Assembly (NCBI GenBank): GCA_963692465.1
Contig: OY829943.1
Coordinates: 1,364,001-1,428,000 of the forward strand
Source: JAUZOB01 sp963692465
Lineage (GTDB): Bacteria; Bacteroidota; Bacteroidia; Bacteroidales; Prolixibacteraceae
Direction: 5' to 3'
DNA length: 64,000 nt
Shown: positions 1-8,569 of the stretch, in pieces
How the letters are laid out: every line of letters starts with the position of its first letter
How positions within the stretch are numbered: the stretch's first letter is position 1
The notes under the pieces: model-generated
The model's input: the letters and a program-made list of their open reading frames with translations, nothing else
Database searches by the model: none
Told to the model about the DNA's origin: nothing
Made by a program: the position numbers and the translations under genes

Positions 1-561
1 AGCAATCCACCCGGCGTTGTGACCCATGACTTCAATAACCATTGCCCGCTGGTGAGAGTTGGCGGTAGTGTGCAGTCGGTCTATTGCTTCAGTAGCAATA
101 TCGACAGCAGAGTCAAAGCCGAAAGTTTCATCTGTTCCCCAAACATCATTATCAATCGTTTTAGGAATTCCGATCACATTCAAGCCTTCACGCTGAAGCT
201 GTAAAGCAGTCTTCATCGTACCGTTCCCGCCGATACAGACAATACAGTCCAGATTCAGTTCGGCATAATGTTTTTTAATTAATTCAGGTTTGTCATTCTG
301 GTCGCCTTCAATAATCTTGAAAGGCTTTTCACGGGAAGTACCCAGAATTGTTCCTCCGAGGGTTAAAATCCCCGACAACCGAGCTTCGTCAAGGACAATA
401 TACTCCTTATTGATCAGTCCGCTAAAACCGGCTGTAAAGCCGAGGACTTCCATGCCATGTTCAACAATAGCAGTCTTTCCGACACCTCGTATTGCTGCAT
501 TTAATCCGGGACAATCACCACCTGCTGTTAAAATCCCGATTCTTTTCGGTTTATCTGTCAT
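1..561 (-). CDS. pfkA: 6-phosphofructokinase, N-terminal part (cut by window edge)
   Basis: Phosphorylates fructose-6-phosphate in glycolysis. The first 187 residues are visible from an ATG at 559-561; the rest lies outside the window. Seen: the N-terminal phosphate loop GGDCPGLNAAIR (residues 14-25), the donor-site motif IGGNGT (110-115) and the catalytic motif PKTIDND (133-139). In this family Gly after GGx points to ATP as donor, whereas Lys in PKTIDND is typical of PPi-dependent or mixed clade III enzymes, so the donor is not certain from sequence. The position matching E. coli Asp103 is Asn here. It lies 54 bp downstream of the GldB-like gene on the same strand, probably co-transcribed. 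Confidence 0.93.
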   Translation of the reverse strand, partial: MTDKPKRIGILTAGGDCPGLNAAIRGVGKTAIVEHGMEVLGFTAGFSGLINKEYIVLDEARLSGILTLGGTILGTSREKPFKIIEGDQNDKPELIKKHYAELNLDCIVCIGGNGTMKTALQLQREGLNVIGIPKTIDNDVWGTDETFGFDSAVDIATEAIDRLHTTANSHQRAMVIEVMGHNAGWIA

Positions 562-615
562 ATTTTTCCGTTTTTTCCCTTTTTCATAAATAAAATCTAT
601 GATCGTTTTCGACAA

Positions 616-1638
616 TCAGGAGTTTGGAGAGTACCCCGAGTCATCAAGGATTTGTTGGTAATTATTATTACTCATTAATTGGCGTAAGGTTACCTTAGGA
701 TTGTTTTTCATGTAAGTTCTTACAATCTGCCATCCGATCCACACGCCTGTTCTTCCGGGAGAAGCATTGGTAAAGCAGGTAGTGAAAGGAGCATCTTTTA
801 TTAGTTTCCGTTTCAACATAAAATCAGTCGAGAACAACAGTTTTTGTTCGACAAGAAAGGTCCAGAATGCTTCTTCACTGGTTTTGCAAAAGTTCAACTG
901 CTTCGCTGAATATCCTATTTTTAAACTATCATCAACATCAGGCAACATCGCATCTACAAAATACATCAATTTACCTTGATAAATCATTTCACCAAGCAGA
1001 TTATCGGTCGGATCATTGTAAGGGAATTCGGATAGAGCCCAGGCGTACATTGATTCGGGAACAATCCGCTCTTTACACATATTCGCTCTTTTATACTGGG
1101 GAAGATCCAATAACGGATAAAAACTGCAGTTTTTCCCCAGATATTTATCCAGACTAATTCCCAATATTCCGTCGGCAACAACAATAGACTGATTAAAATA
1201 GGAGATACAGGTATATACCTGCGGAATCTTTTTCTCCGGAAAATAATAATGATAATATTTAAAAGCCAGGGTAAGATCCTTCTCAAGCCATTTGACATCA
1301 GGATAAACCCTGGCAGTTTCTTTTCTTATCTTATACGTAATTTTGTCGGTAGAAAAACGCTTCAGATCGGAGAGAAAAGTCGGATCCTGAGGACCTCCGA
1401 TATGAATCATCTCATAAGTGAACAATTTAAAGAAGGTTCCGTATTGAGTTTGTAACCGGGGGACATAATTCTTTAAGCTGTCGGGTGGCACAGCAAATAA
1501 ATCCAAATCAAACCGATGGATTTGAATTCCGACATTTTCCTTACTAACATCCTTTTTTAAAGGATTCTTCCTACAACCATTACACGAAATCATCATCGTG
1601 CAAATCAACAAACACCAAAAACACAGTCGTTTATTCAT
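616..1638 (-). CDS. gldB: GldB-like gliding motility-associated lipoprotein
   Basis: 340-residue predicted lipoprotein: a hydrophobic N-terminus ending in a lipobox MISC with Cys19 as lipidation site. The remainder resembles the GldB family of Bacteroidota (helical, weakly related to DUF2268-type proteins), including the IHRFDLDLF stretch near residue 41 and a C-terminal segment with PGRTGVWIGWQIVR. In gliding species GldB is needed for motility, but the family is widespread in non-gliding Bacteroidales, where its role is unclear. It is the first gene of a unit with pfkA, and a TAGCTTTG -7 box lies about 45 bp upstream. Family assignment is from recognition of conserved segments; function in this organism is inferred. 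Confidence 0.75.
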   Translation of the reverse strand: MNKRLCFWCLLICTMMISCNGCRKNPLKKDVSKENVGIQIHRFDLDLFAVPPDSLKNYVPRLQTQYGTFFKLFTYEMIHIGGPQDPTFLSDLKRFSTDKITYKIRKETARVYPDVKWLEKDLTLAFKYYHYYFPEKKIPQVYTCISYFNQSIVVADGILGISLDKYLGKNCSFYPLLDLPQYKRANMCKERIVPESMYAWALSEFPYNDPTDNLLGEMIYQGKLMYFVDAMLPDVDDSLKIGYSAKQLNFCKTSEEAFWTFLVEQKLLFSTDFMLKRKLIKDAPFTTCFTNASPGRTGVWIGWQIVRTYMKNNPKVTLRQLMSNNNYQQILDDSGYSPNS

Positions 1639-1684
1639 AAATCAAATCTATTCATTTTTCTGTGCCCGAAAACTTTTCTCACCG

Positions 1685-1692
1685 CAAAGCTA
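1685..1692 (-). promoter_or_regulatory. Promoter -7 box for gldB-pfkA
   Basis: On the minus strand TAGCTTTG matches the Bacteroidota -7 consensus TAnnTTTG. The expected start of transcription would leave a leader of about 40 nt before the gldB ATG. No clear TTTG -33 box is seen at the ideal distance. Confidence 0.5.
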
Positions 1693-1766
1693 TAAATTAT
1701 TCCCAGTGCATATTCGTTCCTTTTTTAACAAAAAAGAGATAAAAACAATTCAAAATAAAAAACGAT

Positions 1767-1798
1767 TTCCTTTTTGTAAACTTAGGACGTAAATTTGT
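1767..1798 (+). promoter_or_regulatory. Promoter for the outer-membrane barrel gene and nadE
   Basis: TAAATTTG at 1791-1798 matches the TAnnTTTG -7 box; TTTC at 1767-1770 sits 20 bp upstream in the -33 position. The predicted transcript begins about 15 nt before the ATG at 1821. It is divergent from the gldB promoter. Confidence 0.6.
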
Positions 1799-1820
1799 AA
1801 CCAATTTAAAGTGTAAAATT

Positions 1821-2486
1821 ATGAAAAAGTTCCTTTTACTTCTTCTGATTTGCTTCATTAGTTCCGGAGCTTTTGCCCAGACCATTCTTTATCGGCTGTC
1901 GCTCGTTGCAGGGCCTGATATTAGTTGGATGAAATCGGACCAACATTTCATTACCAGCGAAGGAGATAAGACAGGGTACACTTTTGGTTTAAATGCTGAT
2001 TTTTTCTTCTCTCAATCCCTTCGTTACGCCTTCACGACCGGGCTTTTAATCAACACTCAGGGTGGAAAATTAGATTACCGGACCAGTAGTCCGTTCAACT
2101 TTAACGGAGCGACACTACAACCGGGAACAACAATCACATATAATCTCAAGTACCTTGAGATCCCTACGTCCATTAAACTCCGGACTTCTCAATTCTACCG
2201 GAATACTTATTTCGGAGTCTTCGGTCTGACCAACAAAATAAACATTGGGGCAAATGGCACTTCCAGTGACGGAAGATTTCAAAAGGACGGAATAAACGAT
2301 GAAATCTCGCTTTTTAATACCTCTCTAAACGTAGGAGGGGGATTTGAATATGACCTGGGGAAAAAGAATGCCCTATCCATAGGACTCTATTATAACGAGG
2401 GACTTATTGATGTTACTACAAACAAATCGGTTAGTGACCGGACTAAATTGAATTCTGTCAGATTACAAATTGGTATTATTTTCTAA
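1821..2486 (+). CDS. Outer-membrane beta-barrel protein (PorT-like family)
   Basis: 221 residues with a clear signal peptide (hydrophobic segment ending AFA|Q, cleavage after residue 19). The mature part has alternating polar/aromatic strands, Gly/Asn-rich turns and a C-terminal Phe, as in small outer-membrane barrels. It resembles the PorT-like barrel superfamily of Bacteroidota; true PorT is part of type IX secretion, but most members have no known role, so I do not give a symbol. It precedes nadE by 13 bp and probably shares its transcript. Good RBS-like purines are absent, as is usual in this phylum. Confidence 0.75.
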   Translation: MKKFLLLLLICFISSGAFAQTILYRLSLVAGPDISWMKSDQHFITSEGDKTGYTFGLNADFFFSQSLRYAFTTGLLINTQGGKLDYRTSSPFNFNGATLQPGTTITYNLKYLEIPTSIKLRTSQFYRNTYFGVFGLTNKINIGANGTSSDGRFQKDGINDEISLFNTSLNVGGGFEYDLGKKNALSIGLYYNEGLIDVTTNKSVSDRTKLNSVRLQIGIIF

Positions 2487-2499
2487 ACATTACAAAAGA

Positions 2500-4149
2500 A
2501 TGAAAATCGCATTAGCCCAGTTGAATTATCACATCGGCAATTTTGATAAAAACGGGGAAAAAATTATTAATTCTATTTTAAAGGCAAAAAAAGAAGGGGT
2601 CGATTTAATTGTTTTTTCCGAACTGGCAATATGTGGTTATTATCCACAAGATTTATTGGAAAGAAGAGAATTTGTCGAACAGGCAATGAATCGAATCCAG
2701 GAAATTGCTTTGCAATGCATCGGAATAACGGCCATCGTTGGCGGACCTTCGCTGAATAAGTCACCCAGAGGGAAAAACCTTCAGAATTCAGCCTATGTTT
2801 TGCAAGAAGGTAAGATTGCCGGAATTTTCCATAAAACACTGTTGCCTACCTACGATATATTCGATGAATACCGACACTTCGAATCCAACAAGGAGTTCAA
2901 AACTTTTACGTTAAAAGGTAAAAAAATAGCCATAACAATCTGTGAGGATTTATGGGACGAACAGCCTACATCAAACGACTTTGCAAAATCAAGACTATAC
3001 AACATCTCACCCATCGAGGAACTCAAAAAGCTAAATCCCGACTTAATGATTAATCTCTCGGCTTCTCCTTTCTCTTATAATCAGGAAGATTACCGGAAAG
3101 ATATCATGATCCGCAATGCAAAGAAGTATCAGATCCCTATCGTTTACGTGAACCAGGTCGGGGCCCAGACGGAATTAATCTTCGACGGAGGCTCAATGTT
3201 GATCGATGCATCGGGCAATGTACTTCGGGAATTAAAATATTTCGAGGAAGACTTTCAGATCGTTGATACGAATCAGCCTTCGGAGATCGTTCATCCCTCT
3301 CCAACCGATTCTATTCAGAAAATACATGATGCATTGGTTCTCGGAATTAGAGATTATTTTTTCAAGATGAATTTCAAGACCGCTACTCTTGGTCTTTCCG
3401 GAGGAATAGATTCGGCTATTGTGTTGGTTCTTGCCGTTCGCGCTTTAGAGTCGGAAAATCTTCGGGTCTTACTGATGCCGTCCAAATTCTCATCCGATCA
3501 TAGCGTTACAGATGCTATTGCGCTGGCTGAAAACCTGAAGGTAAAATATGAAACGGTAAACATTCAACCGATGGTTGATGATTTTTATAAGAGCCTTGCC
3601 CCTATTTTCAAAGGTCTCCCGGTTAATGTTACAGAAGAAAACATTCAGGCCCGTGTTAGAGGAACGCTCATCATGGCCCTATCCAACAAATTTGGAAATA
3701 TATTGCTCAATACGACCAATAAAAGCGAATGTGCAGTGGGCTATGGGACTCTTTACGGCGACATGAACGGTGGTCTGGCCGTTTTGGGAGATGTGTACAA
3801 AACAGATATATACCGGCTTGCCCGTTATATGAACCGCGACAAAGAGGTTATTCCTGAAAATATCATCACGAAGGCGCCTTCTGCCGAATTACGTCCGGAT
3901 CAGAAGGACTCTGATTCTCTTCCTGAATATGACATTCTTGATCAAATTCTTTTTCATTATATCGAACTGAACCGATCTCCGGAGGAGATTATCAAGGCTG
4001 GGTTTGATGCCGCAACCGTAAGAAAGACCGTAAAGATGATCAACAATAATGAATACAAACGATTTCAGACACCTCCTATTTTGAGAATTTCATCCAAAGC
4101 CTTCGGGTTTGGGCGTAGAATGCCACTCGTTGCGCGATATCCGGTTTAG
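2500..4149 (+). CDS. nadE: NAD(+) synthetase, glutamine-hydrolysing
   Basis: 549-residue two-domain enzyme making NAD from nicotinate adenine dinucleotide with glutamine as nitrogen donor. The N-terminal nitrilase-type amidase has the Glu41-Lys112-Cys148 triad (in SELAICGYYP, FHKTLLP and TICEDLW); the C-terminal synthetase has the pyrophosphatase loop LGLSGGIDSA. An in-frame start 30 bases upstream would overlap the preceding gene; the ATG at 2500 gives the MKIALAQLNYH start typical of the family. Length is normal for the Bacteroidota form. It follows the barrel gene closely. Confidence 0.95.
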   Translation: MKIALAQLNYHIGNFDKNGEKIINSILKAKKEGVDLIVFSELAICGYYPQDLLERREFVEQAMNRIQEIALQCIGITAIVGGPSLNKSPRGKNLQNSAYVLQEGKIAGIFHKTLLPTYDIFDEYRHFESNKEFKTFTLKGKKIAITICEDLWDEQPTSNDFAKSRLYNISPIEELKKLNPDLMINLSASPFSYNQEDYRKDIMIRNAKKYQIPIVYVNQVGAQTELIFDGGSMLIDASGNVLRELKYFEEDFQIVDTNQPSEIVHPSPTDSIQKIHDALVLGIRDYFFKMNFKTATLGLSGGIDSAIVLVLAVRALESENLRVLLMPSKFSSDHSVTDAIALAENLKVKYETVNIQPMVDDFYKSLAPIFKGLPVNVTEENIQARVRGTLIMALSNKFGNILLNTTNKSECAVGYGTLYGDMNGGLAVLGDVYKTDIYRLARYMNRDKEVIPENIITKAPSAELRPDQKDSDSLPEYDILDQILFHYIELNRSPEEIIKAGFDAATVRKTVKMINNNEYKRFQTPPILRISSKAFGFGRRMPLVARYPV

Positions 4150-4230
4150 AAACACATCTCAGAGGAAAGGTCTGATCTTATAGAAGATACAAATTGTGTG
4201 TTCCAATACCTTAAAATCATCTATTTTTTC

Positions 4231-4238
4231 TACTTTTG
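4231..4238 (+). promoter_or_regulatory. Promoter -7 box for the Crp/Fnr regulator gene
   Basis: TACTTTTG matches TAnnTTTG, 24 bp before the ATG at 4263. The expected transcription start falls inside the adjacent palindrome. Confidence 0.6.
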
Positions 4239-4256
4239 GTATGTTAAAGAACATAC
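4239..4256 (+). promoter_or_regulatory. Perfect 18-bp palindrome, probable autoregulatory operator
   Basis: GTATGTT-AAAG-AACATAC: seven-base perfect arms separated by four bases, the same geometry as Crp/Fnr-family sites. It directly abuts the -7 box and covers the predicted transcription start of the Crp/Fnr gene at 4263, so binding there would repress. That the adjacent regulator binds it is inference. Confidence 0.65.
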
Positions 4257-4262
4257 TATACT

Positions 4263-4964
4263 ATGCCTGACGTAAATGCTAAATATGAAGACTTCCTTGA
4301 AGACGGCGTTTCTATCTTCGATTTGTTAACACCGGAAGAAAAAGAGGACCTCAATAAAAACATCACTTATTCCAGTTATAAAAAGAACGATTACATTTAT
4401 AAGGAAGGGGAGATCCCTAACGGGGTGCTTTATCTCCATGAAGGAAAAGTCAAAATTTTCAAAGAAGGCTTTGGTGGACGCGAGCAAATAATCCGGTTAG
4501 CTAGTCCGTTAAGTCTCATTGGGTATCGTGCTCTTTTTGCAAAAGAACTTCATCAGGCATCAGCCGTCGCTATTGAAAAATCAGTGATTTGGAATATTCC
4601 TGCAGATTTTATTTTTAAAAGACTTCTTAGTAATCCCCGGTTTTCAGCTCATATAATCGCATTGCTTGCAAAGGAACTGGGGTTTTCCAATCTGAGAACC
4701 GTCTCTCTCACTCAAAAGCACATCAGGGGCCGTCTGGCCGAATCATTACTTTTATTGAAAGACAAATATGGTTTTGAAAGTGACAATGTTACCCTGAAGG
4801 TCTATCTGTCACGTGAGGATATTGCAAATCTTTCAAACATGACCGCTTCAAATGCTATCAGAACGCTATCGTCCTATGCCAATGAAAAGGTAATCAATAT
4901 TGACGGGAGAAAAATTCAGATTCTTGACCTACCGGCATTAAAAAGAATATCCACACACGGATGA
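4263..4964 (+). CDS. Crp/Fnr-family transcriptional regulator
   Basis: 233 residues: an N-terminal cyclic-nucleotide-binding-type beta-roll (about 20-135, with EGEIPNGVLYLHEGKVKIF) and a C-terminal winged helix-turn-helix (about 150-225; recognition region LSREDIANLSNMTASNAIRT). No Fnr-type cysteine cluster is present at the N-terminus, so oxygen sensing through an iron-sulfur cluster is unlikely; the ligand is unknown. It stands alone between nadE and the convergent murF-alr gene. An 18-bp palindrome at its promoter suggests negative autoregulation. Confidence 0.88.
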   Translation: MPDVNAKYEDFLEDGVSIFDLLTPEEKEDLNKNITYSSYKKNDYIYKEGEIPNGVLYLHEGKVKIFKEGFGGREQIIRLASPLSLIGYRALFAKELHQASAVAIEKSVIWNIPADFIFKRLLSNPRFSAHIIALLAKELGFSNLRTVSLTQKHIRGRLAESLLLLKDKYGFESDNVTLKVYLSREDIANLSNMTASNAIRTLSSYANEKVINIDGRKIQILDLPALKRISTHG

Positions 4965-5006
4965 TTGTTTTCTTCATCACCCATGCATGGATATCTCTTC
5001 TTATTT

Positions 5007-7490
5007 TTATTCCTGAAAATAGACGCGTTTTACCCTTCGGGATACAGAAGTTAGTATCTCGTAAGGAATCGTATTGATTTCATCTGAAAGATCAGTTAAG
5101 GGGATATGCTCTCCGAATATTTCTACTCGGTCTCCCTCTTTACAAGAAATTCCTGTGACATTAACCATGCACATATCCATACAAATGTTTCCAATAACCG
5201 GGGCCAGATGTCCGTTAATATAAACATGACCGACTCCGTTTCCCAGATGCCGGTTAAATCCGTCGGCATAACCGATGGGGAGGATGGCTATTTTAGAAAG
5301 TTTATCAACCATTCCTTTGCGCCCATATCCAACAGTTTCTCCTTTTTTTACAGTCCGAATTTGAGAGATTGTAGTCTTTAAGGAACTAACATTTTGTACT
5401 TTTTTCTGATCAACAGCACTAATTCCATACAGGCCGATTCCAAGGCGAACCATTTCAAACTGTTTCTCTGGGAACCGCTCTATTCCTGCGGAATTAAGGA
5501 TATGACGGATTATTTTATAATCAAAAGCATTCCGTACGATGTTACTCAGATATTCAAAACGCTCGAACTGTTTTTGAGTAAAAGCATCCTGATCGGGTTC
5601 ATCGGCAACACACAGATGGGTAAATACAGAACGGACAAAAAGATTTTGACTTTTCTTGATAACTTGAATCACTGCATTTAGTTCCTCTTCAGTATCAACG
5701 CCTAGTCGCTTCATTCCGGTCTCCAATTTGATATGAACAGGGACCAATCGATCGGCATGTCGTTGCACGGCTTCATTAAACTGATTGAGTTGGCGTAAGG
5801 AATAGATATTCGGCTCAAGCTGATATTCAATCATCTGCCCGAAGCTATGAACTTCAGGATTCATCACAAGAATCGGGACATAAATTCCAGCTTTTCTTAA
5901 TTCAACACCTTCATCGGCGATGGCAACAGCCAGGTAATCTATTCGATGAAATTGCAATAAGCTTGCGATCTCTGCAGCTCCGCTTCCATAGGAAAAAGCC
6001 TTGACCATAGCCACCATTTTAGTCTCCGGGTTCAACAACGAACGGAAATAGTTCAGATTATGAACCATGGCATTCATATTGACTTCCATGACAGTTTGAT
6101 GAGCCTTTTCCTGAATCAGTCCCGAGATCAGATCAAAATTAAAAGCTCTTGCTCCTTTAAGTAGGATTGTTTCATTTCTAAACTGGCCTTCATCAAACTG
6201 TCCGATAAAATTATCGGTTGTTATGAAGAATTCTTTCTCACAATTAAAAAATGAGGCATGGGCAGAAATGGAAGAACCTATTCCAATCAAACGATCGACT
6301 TTCCTTAACCGGATTAATTCGGCCACTTTCCGGTACAATTCTTCTTCGGAATAGCCGGATTGAAAAATATCTGAAAGAATCAGTGTTTTCTTTGAACGAG
6401 AACTTTTGGCTTCTCTGCCTAACAACTCCAGGGCAATTTCCAACGAATTAATATCGGAGTTATATGAGTCATCAATTAAGGAACAGTTATTAATTCCATG
6501 CTTAATTTCTAAACGCATTGCAACAGGGGGAAGCGCCTTAAAATGCTTTATATAATCATTCGGGTTCAATCCCAATGCGACGAGGAATGCCAGACACTGT
6601 GCTGCATTCTCAACAGAAGCTGCATCACTGAAAGGAATTGTAACTGTTGCTTTTCCAAATGTAGTGTGTACAGAGAAAGTCGTTCCATGATCCAATTCTT
6701 TCTTCTGAATCAGCAATTCTGATTTTTCATCAACAAATGACCAGGAAAACAAATGGGGGCCCGACGATGAATATTCTTTTTTCAGAGCGTTCTTAACAAC
6801 CGACTGCTCATTGCAATAGACCACGAACTTACTGTTTTTAAACAATTGGGCTTTCTCCCCGGCTTTCTCTTCCAAAGAAGAAAAATTTTCCTGATGTGCT
6901 CCTGTTATATTCGTAAAGATTCCATATTCCGGGACAATTATTCCGGACAATTTGTCCATCTCCTTCGGTTGTGAGATTCCGGCTTCAATAATTGCCAGTT
7001 GTGACTGGTGGTCAACAAGCCAGACCGAAAGTGGAACTCCTATTTGAGAATTATAACTCTTTGGACTTCTCGATATGATATATTGATCTTGTAACAAATA
7101 AAAAAGCCACTCTTTCACAATGGTTTTCCCATTACTTCCGGTAATTCCCAGCACCGGACAGGTTAATTGTTTCCGATACCAGGCAGCCAGGGACTGCAAG
7201 GCGTTTAAAGTGTCGGACACTTTGATAAAAACCGCATGGTCCATTGTATTCCACTTTTCTTCAAGCCGGTCAACAACAAAATAACGGACCTGTTTCTGAT
7301 AGGCATCCGCAATAAAATCATGTCCATCTCTTTTATCTCCACGGATAGCAAAGAAAAGTGTTTGTTCTCCAGCCAGAATTCCCCGGCTGTCAACAGATAA
7401 CCTGGTTATCTTATTCTCTTTTGTCTCAGCACCACTAATCTCCAGTGGATTTAAAACATTCTTTAATTCTGTTAAGGTATAACCTGACAT
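5007..7490 (-). CDS. murF-alr: Bifunctional UDP-MurNAc-tripeptide:D-Ala-D-Ala ligase / alanine racemase
   Basis: An 827-residue fusion of two cytoplasmic peptidoglycan enzymes. Residues 1 to about 460 are MurF, with the ATP loop GITGSNGKT (115-123) and a Mur-ligase C-terminal domain around DDSYNSDINSLEIAL. Residues about 465-827 are a PLP-dependent alanine racemase; Lys497 in VKAFSYG is the PLP lysine (the usual VKADAYGHG is altered), with RLGIGLYGI and GYGRKG further on. Alr makes D-Ala, Ddl (encoded near 12 kb) joins two, and MurF attaches the dipeptide to the precursor. The fusion is a known feature of Bacteroidales. It is convergent with the Crp/Fnr gene. Confidence 0.95.
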   Translation of the reverse strand: MSGYTLTELKNVLNPLEISGAETKENKITRLSVDSRGILAGEQTLFFAIRGDKRDGHDFIADAYQKQVRYFVVDRLEEKWNTMDHAVFIKVSDTLNALQSLAAWYRKQLTCPVLGITGSNGKTIVKEWLFYLLQDQYIISRSPKSYNSQIGVPLSVWLVDHQSQLAIIEAGISQPKEMDKLSGIIVPEYGIFTNITGAHQENFSSLEEKAGEKAQLFKNSKFVVYCNEQSVVKNALKKEYSSSGPHLFSWSFVDEKSELLIQKKELDHGTTFSVHTTFGKATVTIPFSDAASVENAAQCLAFLVALGLNPNDYIKHFKALPPVAMRLEIKHGINNCSLIDDSYNSDINSLEIALELLGREAKSSRSKKTLILSDIFQSGYSEEELYRKVAELIRLRKVDRLIGIGSSISAHASFFNCEKEFFITTDNFIGQFDEGQFRNETILLKGARAFNFDLISGLIQEKAHQTVMEVNMNAMVHNLNYFRSLLNPETKMVAMVKAFSYGSGAAEIASLLQFHRIDYLAVAIADEGVELRKAGIYVPILVMNPEVHSFGQMIEYQLEPNIYSLRQLNQFNEAVQRHADRLVPVHIKLETGMKRLGVDTEEELNAVIQVIKKSQNLFVRSVFTHLCVADEPDQDAFTQKQFERFEYLSNIVRNAFDYKIIRHILNSAGIERFPEKQFEMVRLGIGLYGISAVDQKKVQNVSSLKTTISQIRTVKKGETVGYGRKGMVDKLSKIAILPIGYADGFNRHLGNGVGHVYINGHLAPVIGNICMDMCMVNVTGISCKEGDRVEIFGEHIPLTDLSDEINTIPYEILTSVSRRVKRVYFQE

Positions 7491-7701
7491 TTATTTTATT
7501 TTTTCAACGTTGTGAATATTACCAACACTTAGAGCTGTTCCCCCAAAAGACACAGACCCGAATAGAACATCAATCTGCTTGTTAACGATTATACGTGCTT
7601 ATTTCAAGAAACATCTGACAGATTTAGAGGAGACCCTTTTTTTTAATACTTTTACAAAAGTAACCAAAAATGTTTCACTGTTTCCCTTCACAAATTCATT
7701 T

Positions 7702-8556
7702 ATGGACAACAAGATAATTATAGAATTCATTATGAGGGAAATAAACGATCTCCATACGATGATCGGTTCTCTTAATGAAAAAGACGCATTGTCTCCTTAT
7801 CTGGTAGAAATCGCCAAGACTAAGGCTAAAAGCCTGTATCAGGAATTTATTCTCCTCTCTCAGATGAATCCTCTATCTTCAGAAAAAGAAGATCAGGGGG
7901 AGCCCGTACAGTCCGAACTAAAAAAGGATAACGGAAGATCTTCATCTCCGCTCTTTTCTGCAGCTGAGTTAAAAACCGATTCTTTCGATTTAAGTCATTT
8001 TCAGCAATCACTGACTTTACGAAATGAAGGAAAGCCGGTTGATCAAACAGAACAGGAGATAGAGACAGAGAAAACAGATACGGCCGACTCCCTAGTCGAA
8101 GCAGACGCTTCAGAACCTGCAACACCTTCTTTCGACCCTTTTACGTTAGAAGACCAGGATAAGGAACAGGAACCAACCCAAACAGAGCAAGAAAAGGATT
8201 CGTCAAAAGACACAAAAGATTTAATAGAAGAGACCCTTAATTCGGATAACTCTTCAACAGACCTTAATGAAAAATATCAGTCAGCTTATAATTCACTTAT
8301 TCCAGGCAAAAATGTCGAAAAGAAAGTTGAGTTACCAATTGCTAATCTACTGACGGCTATCAGTATTAACGATCAATACTTGTTTACCCGCGAACTGTTC
8401 AATAACGATAAAGATTTTTACGACCGGTCTATCTCTTACATCAACAGCTGCTCCAGTATACACGAGGCTGTAAATTACATGAAAGAGAATTTCCACTGGA
8501 AAAAGAACGAAACGAGTAAAAAATTCTTAGAATTCGTCAAAAGACGATTCTCCTGA
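7702..8556 (+). CDS. Conserved Bacteroidota protein of unknown function
   Basis: 284 residues from the ATG at 7702; an upstream TTG extension (to 7579) runs through the promoter region and looks spurious. Three parts: a helical N-terminus (1 to about 60), a long acidic Glu/Asp/Ser/Thr-rich linker with low complexity (about 65-205), and a helical C-terminus beginning LPIANLLTAISINDQYLFTR and containing ELFNNDKDFYDRSI. The C-terminal block looks like the conserved SINDR(F/Y)xFxRELF domain of Bacteroidota hypothetical proteins, which has no assigned function. No signal peptide or membrane segment. It precedes rsmI by 13 bp, so it is probably co-transcribed. Confidence 0.72.
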   Translation: MDNKIIIEFIMREINDLHTMIGSLNEKDALSPYLVEIAKTKAKSLYQEFILLSQMNPLSSEKEDQGEPVQSELKKDNGRSSSPLFSAAELKTDSFDLSHFQQSLTLRNEGKPVDQTEQEIETEKTDTADSLVEADASEPATPSFDPFTLEDQDKEQEPTQTEQEKDSSKDTKDLIEETLNSDNSSTDLNEKYQSAYNSLIPGKNVEKKVELPIANLLTAISINDQYLFTRELFNNDKDFYDRSISYINSCSSIHEAVNYMKENFHWKKNETSKKFLEFVKRRFS

Positions 8557-8569
8557 TAAAGAATAATAG

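Noticed and set aside
7579..7701. Upstream extension of the unknown gene from TTG 7579
   Set aside because: It passes through T-rich, low-complexity DNA and a palindrome; the ATG at 7702 gives a more natural protein.
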